Origin: Flavobacterium ajazii
Lineage (GTDB): Bacteria > Bacteroidota > Bacteroidia > Flavobacteriales > Flavobacteriaceae
Direction of reading: 5' to 3'
Length of the DNA: 64,000 nucleotides
Assembly: GCF_010614725.1 (NCBI RefSeq)
Contig: NZ_JAAEHL010000009.1
Coordinates: 212,777 to 276,776, forward strand
Of this stretch, positions 57,634 to 64,000 are shown piece by piece. Under the pieces are notes generated by a model, which ran no database searches, was not told the origin of the DNA, and saw only the letters and a list, made by a program, of their open reading frames with translations. A program made the translations under genes and the position numbers. Positions within the stretch are counted from its first letter, which is position 1. Each line of letters begins with the position of its first letter.

Positions 57634-60600
57634 ATGGAAATCATTACTTATTTTTTTAAAAATATTAATATTAAAGGCGTTTTGACAGCGTTGCTTTTTT
57701 TAATATTTATTACAAATGGCTATTCTCAAAATACATTTGATGGAGATTATTGCCCGGGTCCGAGTACAGTTGGTGATGAATATGCAACTGGCACTGTTTA
57801 TAGCAAAGTATTATTAGCTAGTCCTTCTTCAACGTGTCAAATTGGAACGATTCACGCTAAAGTTGACACTCAAAATCAAGTATTGAGATTAGGTATGGAC
57901 ATTGGTAATGGTGGTTCAGCACTTTTTAGGTTGTACTTAGACACCAATAATGACCCTTTAACCGGATTAACATCAGACTCATTTGGAGGTACCATTAGTG
58001 TAGCTGGTGCTGAATATATCTTAGAGATTAATTCTAACGGAAATGGTTTTACTTTATATACAGGAAATGGAAATGTTAAAACTCAAACTAACGTTATCCC
58101 TCCAGGTCTTGCTGCGCAGTCTGGTAACGCAAATTGTAATTCCGGTGCTACCTTTTTAGAGTTTAATATTCCTTTTGGAAGTTTGGGAATTAATATTTGT
58201 GATCCAAATAACCCTGGTATAATCAATGTTACAAAATTAGCATCGGTTAGCGGTAATTCTCCTAATTCAAGTCCGTGTATTAATACCCCGCTTACTTTTG
58301 GAATTCCTCTAAAAGGAACTGTTGGACCAAGCACGACTATTTGTTCAGGGGCTAGCAGCGCCTTAACAATAACCGGTCTCACTGCTAATTCTACTGTAAT
58401 TAAGTGGCAATCATCTGTTGCTCCATTTTCTGCTTGGGTAGATATCCCTAATACTGCAGGTTTAACAGCATATAATACAGGTAATTTAACAGAAACCACA
58501 TTATTCAGAGCAATATTTTCTAATTCAGGTTTATGCTCTGGAAATGCTATTGCTACAAGTGAAGCAACCGTAACGGTTAATGTTCCTGTTGGTTGTTCCA
58601 TTACTGGTACTTCTGGTCCTGTATGTTTATCTTCTTCTAATATTTATACGGCTCCGGCAAATATGACTACTTATGCGTGGTCTTTGCCTTCAGGAACTGC
58701 AAATGGTGCTACAATCACATCTGCTTCTAATGCACAAAGCGTAACTGTTTTAGCTGGCTCTACTTGTAATACAACGTTTAAATTATTATTAACGACTACT
58801 TTAAATGGATGCAGTTCTACTTGTGAAAAAATAGTTACTGTTAACGATACAACGGCACCAATCTGGACAACGACTGCAAATGCTTTGAATGTGACTTTAC
58901 AATGTAGTGACCTTTCCGGTTTGGCAACTGCTCAGGCAGCAGCACCAATTGCTACCGATAACTGTGGTGGAACTGTAACCTATACCAAAACAAGTGGAAG
59001 CTTTGTTGCAGGTTCTTGTGTAAACTCCGGAACTTATACTAACACCTGGGTAGCTAAAGATGTTTGTTTGAATACTTCAACTACTTTCACTCAGGTTATT
59101 ACCATTCAGGATACAACCGTACCAATGTGGACAACTGCTGCAGCTTCTCTAAATGTGACTTTGCAGTGTAGTGACCTTTCCGGTTTGGCAACAGCTCAGG
59201 CAGCAGCACCAATAGCTACCGATAATTGCGGAGGAACTGTAACCTATACCAAAACAAGCGGAAGCTTTACAGCAGGCTCTTGTATCAACTCCGGAACTTA
59301 TACTAATACATGGGTTGCCAAAGATGTTTGCAACAACTCATCAACTACTTTCACTCAGGTTATTACAATTCAGGACACTACTGCGCCAATATGGACAACT
59401 GCTGCAGCTTCTTTAGATGTAACTTTACAGTGTAGCGATCTTTCAGGTTTGGCAACTGCTCAGGCAGCAGCGCCAATCGCTACCGATAATTGTGGAGGAA
59501 CTGTAACCTATACCAAAACAAGCGGAAGCTTTACAGCAGGCTCTTGTGTAAACTCCGGAACTTACACTAATACATGGGTGGCTAAAGATGTTTGCAACAA
59601 CTCATCAACTACTTTCACTCAGATAATTACAATTCAGGATACTACTGCGCCAATGTGGACAACTGCTGCAGCTTCTTTAGATGTAACTTTGCAGTGTAGC
59701 GACCTTTCAGGTTTGGCAACGGCTCAGGCAGCAGCGCCAATCGCTACCGATAATTGTGGTGGAACTGTGACTTATACCAAAACAAGCGGAAGCTTTACAG
59801 CTGGTTCTTGTATCAACTCCGGAACTTACACTAACACCTGGGTTGCCAAAGATGTTTGCAACAACTCATCAACTACTTTCACTCAGGTAATTACCATTCA
59901 GGATACAACCGCGCCAATGTGGACAACTGCGGCAGCTTCTCTAAATGTGACTTTACAGTGTAGCGATCTTTCCGGCTTGGCAACTGCTCAGGCAGCAGCA
60001 CCAATCGCTACCGATAACTGTGGAGGAACTGTAACTTATACCAAAACAAGCGGAAGCTTTACAGCAGGCTCTTGTATCAACTCCGGAACTTATACTAATA
60101 CATGGGTTGCCAAAGATGTTTGCAACAACTCATCAACTACTTTCACTCAGGTTATTACAATTCAGGATACAACCGCACCAATGTGGACAACTGCTGCAGC
60201 TTCTTTAGATGTAACTTTGCAGTGTAGCGACCTTTCAGGTTTGGCAACGGCTCAGGCAGCAGCACCAATAGCTACCGATAATTGCGGAGGAACTGTAACC
60301 TATACCAAAACAAGCGGAAGCTTTACAGCAGGCTCTTGTATCAACTCCGGAACTTATACTAATACATGGGTTGCCAAAGATGTTTGCAACAACTCATCAA
60401 CTACTTTCACTCAGGTTATTACAATTCAGGATACAACCGCACCAATGTGGACAACTGCTGCAGCTTCTTTAGATGTGACTTTACAGTGTAGTGATCTTTC
60501 AGGCTTAGCAACGGCTCAGGCAGCAGCACCAATAGCTACCGATAATTGCGGAGGAACTGTAACCTATACCAAAACAAGCGGAAGCTTTACAGCAGGCTCT

Positions 60601-63600
60601 TGTATCAACTCCGGAACTTATACTAATACATGGGTTGCCAAAGATGTTTGCAACAACTCATCAACTACTTTCACTCAGGTTATTACAATTCAGGACACTA
60701 CTGCGCCAATATGGACAACTGCTGCAGCTTCTTTAGATGTAACTTTACAGTGTAGCGATCTTTCAGGTTTGGCAACTGCTCAGGCAGCAGCGCCAATCGC
60801 TACCGATAATTGTGGAGGAACTGTAAACTATACCAAAACAAGCGGAAGCTTTACAGCTGGTTCTTGTATCAACTCCGGAATTTACACTAATACATGGGTA
60901 GCTAAAGATGTTTGTAACAACTCATCAACTACTTTCACACAGACTATCACTATTCAGGATACAACCGCTCCAACATGGACAACTGCTGCAGCTTCTTTAG
61001 ATGTCACTTTGCAGTGTAGTGACCTTTCCGGCTTGGCAACGGCTCAGGCAGCAGCGCCAGTCGCTACCGATAATTGTGGTGGAACTGTGACTTATACCAA
61101 AACAAGCGGAAGCTTCGTAGCTGGTTCTTGTATCAACTCCGGAACTTACACTAATACATGGGTAGCTAAAGATGTTTGTAATAATTCATCAACTACTTTC
61201 ACTCAGGTAATTACCATTCAGGATACAACCGCGCCAATGTGGACAACTGCGGCAGCTTATTTAGATGTGACTTTGCAGTGTAACGATCTTTCTGGTTTGG
61301 CAACTGCTCAGGCAGCAGCACCAGTCGCTACCGATAACTGTGGTGGAACTGTAACCTATACCAAAACAAGCGGAAGCTTTGTTGCAGGTTCTTGTATCAA
61401 CTCCGGAACTTACACTAACACCTGGGTAGCTAAAGATGTTTGCAACAACTCATCAACTACTTTCACTCAGGTTATTACAATTCAGGATACAACCGCACCA
61501 ATGTGGACAACTGCTGCAGCTTCTTTAGATGTGACTTTGCAGTGTAGTGATCTTTCAGGTTTGGCAACTGCTCAGGCAGCTGCGCCAATCGCTACCGATA
61601 ACTGTGGTGGAACTGTAACCTATACCAAAACAAGTGGAAGCTTTGTTGCGGGTTCTTGTGTAAACTCCGGAACTTATACTAATACATGGGTTGCAAAAGA
61701 TGTTTGTCTAAATACCTCAACAACATTTACTCAAACCATCACTATTCAGGATACTACTGCGCCAATGTGGACAACTGTAACAAATTCTTTGAATGTTACC
61801 CTTCAATGTAGTGATACTGAAGGTTTGATTAATGCTCAGGCTATGGCTCCAATCGCTACTGATAACTGTGATGGAACAGTAACTTACACCAAAACAAGTG
61901 GAACATTACAAAGAGGAAGCTGTGGAAGTACAGGAACATATACAAATACATGGGAAGCTAAGGATGTTTGCCAAAATACTTCAACTGTTTTCACACAGGT
62001 AATCACCATTGAAGATAATGCGGCACCAACATGGATCACACAGCCAGGTACTCTAAATGTTACTTTACAATGCAGCGACACAGGAGGATTACAAGCTGCT
62101 CAAAACCAGGCACCAACTGCAACTGCAAATTGTACAATTGTTACTTATACTAAAACCAGTGGTGATTTTACTGCCTCTCAGGGCTGTGCCAATGCAGGAA
62201 CTTATACTAATAGCTGGATTGCAAAAGATGATTGCGGAAATGTTACGGATAGTTTTATACAAGTAATTACTATCGAAGACACCACGGCACCAACATGGGC
62301 TACTGAAATGAATTCTTTAAACATGACTTTACAATGCAGCGACACAGCTGGTTTGACTCTAGCTCAGGCTTTATTCCCAACAGCTTCTGACTTATGTGAT
62401 ACCGATGTTTCAAACATTGTAAAAGTAAGCGGACAGTTTATGGCTTCTGAAGGTTGTGGAAACTCAGGAACTTACACCAACACATGGACTGTAAAAGACG
62501 ACTGTGGTAATACTTCTGATACTTTCACGCAAGTAATCACTATCGAAGATACTACAGCGCCTACATGGGCTACTGAAATGAATTCTTTAAACATGACTTT
62601 ACAATGCAGCGACACAGCAGGATTAGCTTTAGCTCAGGCTTTATTCCCAACAGCTTCTGACTTATGTGATACCGATGTTTCAAACATTGTAAAAGTAAGC
62701 GGACAGTTTATGGCTTCTGAAGGTTGTGGAAACTCAGGAACTTACACCAACACATGGACTGTAAAAGACGACTGTGGTAATACTTCTGATACTTTCACGC
62801 AAGTGATAACAATCGAAGATACCACTGCACCAACTTGGGCTACTGAAATGAATTCTTTAAACATGACTTTACAATGCAGCGACACAGCAGGATTAGCTTT
62901 AGCTCAAGCTTTATTTCCAACAGCATCTGACTTATGTGATACTGATGTTTCAAACATTGTAAAAGCAAGTGGTCTGTTTATGGCTTCTGAAGGTTGTGGA
63001 AACTCAGGAACTTATACCAATACCTGGACTGTTAAAGACGATTGTGGCAATACTTCTGATACTTTCACGCAAGTGATAACAATCGAAGATACCACTGCAC
63101 CAACTTGGGCTACTGAAATGAGTTCTTTGAATGTAACTCTACAATGCAGTGATCTTTCAGGATTAGAAAACGCTCAGACAATGTTCCCTGTGGCTTCAGA
63201 TCTTTGTGATACTGATGTTTCTAATATCGTAAAAGTAAGTGGTCAGTTTATGGCTTCTGAAGGTTGTGGAAACTCCGGAACTTATACCAATACATGGACA
63301 ATAAAAGACGATTGTGGAAATACTTCTGATACTTTCACTCAAATAATTACTATCGAAGACACCACCGCTCCTACATGGGCAACTGAAATGAGTTCTTTGA
63401 ATGTAACTCTACAATGCAGTGATCTTTCAGGTTTGGAAAATGCTCAGGCAATGTTCCCAACAGCTTCTGACTTATGTGATACTGATGTTTCTAATATCGT
63501 AAAAGTAAGCGGTCAGTTTATGGCTTCTGAAGGTTGTGGAAATTCCGGAACTTACACCAACACCTGGACTGTAAAAGACGACTGTGAAAATACTTCTGAT

Positions 63601-64000
63601 ACTTTCACGCAAGTAATTACTATCGAAGACACCACTGCTCCTACATGGGCAACTGAAATGGGTTCTTTGAATGTAACGCTACAATGCAGCGATCTTTCAG
63701 GATTAGAAAACGCTCAGGCAATGTTCCCAACAGCATCTGACTTATGTGATACAAATGTTTCAAACATTGTAAAAGTAAGTGGACAGTTTATGGCTTCTGA
63801 AGGTTGTGGAAATGCAGGAACTTACACCAACACCTGGACTGTAAAAGACGACTGTGGAAATACTTCTGATATTTTCACGCAAGTGATTACTATTGAAGAT
63901 ACTATAGCGCCTACATGGGCTAGTGAAATGGGTTCTTTGAACATGACTTTACAATGCAGCGACACAGCAGGATTAGCCTTAGCTCAGGCTTTATTCCCTA
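57634..64000 (+). CDS. Giant secreted HYR-repeat adhesin (runs off the right edge)
   Basis: Open from ATG 57634 to the window end, 2122 codons with no stop. Signal peptide IKGVLTALLFLIFITNGYSQ. Residues about 32-230 form a beta-rich domain (GDEYATGTVYSKVLL, LYLDTNNDPLTGLTSDSFGG), about 230-400 Ig/PKD-like modules (TTYAWSLPSGTANGATI). From about 405 on come tandem HYR-like repeats (DTTAPIWTT...LQCSDLSGLATAQAAAP.. ATDNCGGTVTYTKTSG ... TNTWVAKDVCNNSSTTFTQVITIQD). This architecture is known for Flavobacteriia T9SS surface proteins (SprB-like or gliding adhesins). The C-terminal T9SS signal is outside the window, so secretion is inferred. Confidence 0.9.
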   Translation, partial: MEIITYFFKNINIKGVLTALLFLIFITNGYSQNTFDGDYCPGPSTVGDEYATGTVYSKVLLASPSSTCQIGTIHAKVDTQNQVLRLGMDIGNGGSALFRLYLDTNNDPLTGLTSDSFGGTISVAGAEYILEINSNGNGFTLYTGNGNVKTQTNVIPPGLAAQSGNANCNSGATFLEFNIPFGSLGINICDPNNPGIINVTKLASVSGNSPNSSPCINTPLTFGIPLKGTVGPSTTICSGASSALTITGLTANSTVIKWQSSVAPFSAWVDIPNTAGLTAYNTGNLTETTLFRAIFSNSGLCSGNAIATSEATVTVNVPVGCSITGTSGPVCLSSSNIYTAPANMTTYAWSLPSGTANGATITSASNAQSVTVLAGSTCNTTFKLLLTTTLNGCSSTCEKIVTVNDTTAPIWTTTANALNVTLQCSDLSGLATAQAAAPIATDNCGGTVTYTKTSGSFVAGSCVNSGTYTNTWVAKDVCLNTSTTFTQVITIQDTTVPMWTTAAASLNVTLQCSDLSGLATAQAAAPIATDNCGGTVTYTKTSGSFTAGSCINSGTYTNTWVAKDVCNNSSTTFTQVITIQDTTAPIWTTAAASLDVTLQCSDLSGLATAQAAAPIATDNCGGTVTYTKTSGSFTAGSCVNSGTYTNTWVAKDVCNNSSTTFTQIITIQDTTAPMWTTAAASLDVTLQCSDLSGLATAQAAAPIATDNCGGTVTYTKTSGSFTAGSCINSGTYTNTWVAKDVCNNSSTTFTQVITIQDTTAPMWTTAAASLNVTLQCSDLSGLATAQAAAPIATDNCGGTVTYTKTSGSFTAGSCINSGTYTNTWVAKDVCNNSSTTFTQVITIQDTTAPMWTTAAASLDVTLQCSDLSGLATAQAAAPIATDNCGGTVTYTKTSGSFTAGSCINSGTYTNTWVAKDVCNNSSTTFTQVITIQDTTAPMWTTAAASLDVTLQCSDLSGLATAQAAAPIATDNCGGTVTYTKTSGSFTAGSCINSGTYTNTWVAKDVCNNSSTTFTQVITIQDTTAPIWTTAAASLDVTLQCSDLSGLATAQAAAPIATDNCGGTVNYTKTSGSFTAGSCINSGIYTNTWVAKDVCNNSSTTFTQTITIQDTTAPTWTTAAASLDVTLQCSDLSGLATAQAAAPVATDNCGGTVTYTKTSGSFVAGSCINSGTYTNTWVAKDVCNNSSTTFTQVITIQDTTAPMWTTAAAYLDVTLQCNDLSGLATAQAAAPVATDNCGGTVTYTKTSGSFVAGSCINSGTYTNTWVAKDVCNNSSTTFTQVITIQDTTAPMWTTAAASLDVTLQCSDLSGLATAQAAAPIATDNCGGTVTYTKTSGSFVAGSCVNSGTYTNTWVAKDVCLNTSTTFTQTITIQDTTAPMWTTVTNSLNVTLQCSDTEGLINAQAMAPIATDNCDGTVTYTKTSGTLQRGSCGSTGTYTNTWEAKDVCQNTSTVFTQVITIEDNAAPTWITQPGTLNVTLQCSDTGGLQAAQNQAPTATANCTIVTYTKTSGDFTASQGCANAGTYTNSWIAKDDCGNVTDSFIQVITIEDTTAPTWATEMNSLNMTLQCSDTAGLTLAQALFPTASDLCDTDVSNIVKVSGQFMASEGCGNSGTYTNTWTVKDDCGNTSDTFTQVITIEDTTAPTWATEMNSLNMTLQCSDTAGLALAQALFPTASDLCDTDVSNIVKVSGQFMASEGCGNSGTYTNTWTVKDDCGNTSDTFTQVITIEDTTAPTWATEMNSLNMTLQCSDTAGLALAQALFPTASDLCDTDVSNIVKASGLFMASEGCGNSGTYTNTWTVKDDCGNTSDTFTQVITIEDTTAPTWATEMSSLNVTLQCSDLSGLENAQTMFPVASDLCDTDVSNIVKVSGQFMASEGCGNSGTYTNTWTIKDDCGNTSDTFTQIITIEDTTAPTWATEMSSLNVTLQCSDLSGLENAQAMFPTASDLCDTDVSNIVKVSGQFMASEGCGNSGTYTNTWTVKDDCENTSDTFTQVITIEDTTAPTWATEMGSLNVTLQCSDLSGLENAQAMFPTASDLCDTNVSNIVKVSGQFMASEGCGNAGTYTNTWTVKDDCGNTSDIFTQVITIEDTIAPTWASEMGSLNMTLQCSDTAGLALAQALFP
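58846..64000 (+). repeat. Tandem HYR-like repeat array: 13 units of 264 bp, then 270-bp units
   Basis: The Gln-Cys codon pair in LQCSD recurs at exactly 264-base steps from 58900 to 62068 (13 units, 88 residues each), then at 270-base steps from 62332 to 63952 (six full units and one cut, 90 residues). Type 1 units carry TDNCGGTVTYTKTSG and VAKDVC; type 2 units carry SDLCDTDVSNIVKVSG and VKDDCGN. Each unit keeps four cysteines, enough for two disulfides. Confidence 0.95.

Noticed and set aside
58083..58601. 172-residue minus-strand ORF in the adhesin
   Set aside because: Antisense shadow of a low-complexity secreted protein; the sense frame is open for more than 2100 codons.
58846..64000. 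Regular repeats considered as a CRISPR array
   Set aside because: Period of 264-270 bases in a continuous reading frame, without unique spacers; it is protein-coding.

Overview
The window is chromosomal DNA from a Bacteroidota bacterium, most likely a Flavobacterium or close relative. Evidence: AT-rich sequence, SusC/SusD genes, T9SS-style giant surface protein, FecI/FecR/TonB-receptor regulation, fused branched-chain 2-oxoacid dehydrogenase E1, and many -7 boxes of the TAnnTTTG type with few Shine-Dalgarno sequences. No rRNA, tRNA, CRISPR array, prophage or intact insertion sequence was seen. One RNA gene is clear: RNase P RNA (rnpB).

Layout. (1) 1-10.2 kb, minus strand: a polysaccharide utilisation locus (GH95, SusC, SusD, DUF5123-type lipoprotein, and the start of a pectate-lyase-like lipoprotein cut by the window edge), probably for pectin. 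(2) 10.7-14.8 kb: small genes, a NUDIX hydrolase, and a MocR-type regulator operon with an acetyltransferase, preceded by CTGTACC direct repeats. (3) 14.9-17.5 kb: a tight three-gene cassette of two AlkB-like Fe(II)/2-oxoglutarate dioxygenases and a short endonuclease V homologue. This is the best candidate for an undescribed nucleic-acid repair, modification or defence module. (4) 17.6-22.9 kb: an ECF sigma / small HMA-like protein / FecR anti-sigma / STN-type TonB receptor / DUF4249 lipoprotein signalling operon. (5) 23-38 kb: mixed metabolic genes (deoxyinosine glycosylase, SET-domain protein, AraC-OsmC-esterase cluster, GT39, dienelactone hydrolase, LOG protein, degenerate M1 peptidase fused to a barrel, 2-oxoacid dehydrogenase, kdsB). 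(6) 38-49.7 kb: DOPA dioxygenase, RecD-like helicase, DUF3822-rsmD, a broken outer-membrane gene, a symporter, rnpB, a ParDE toxin-antitoxin pair and small membrane proteins. (7) 49.9-57 kb: dnaX, whose tau part lies in the -1 frame after an A10 tract carrying the A AAA AAG slippery site, then a redox/Crp/TMEM175 group and a polyphosphate operon (sixA-ppk1-ppx). (8) 57.6 kb to the right edge: an unfinished giant secreted protein, at least 2122 codons, made of 88- and then 90-residue HYR-like repeats.

How the genes work together. The PUL genes should bind, import and trim a fucose- or galactose-bearing plant glycan. The FecI/FecR/receptor set is a cell-surface signalling loop that senses its ligand through the receptor STN domain. 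sixA-ppk1-ppx controls polyphosphate. Endonuclease V and the hypoxanthine-type glycosylase both point to deaminated-base repair within about 6 kb. All function calls rest on reading the translated sequences and remembered family motifs; no database search was run.
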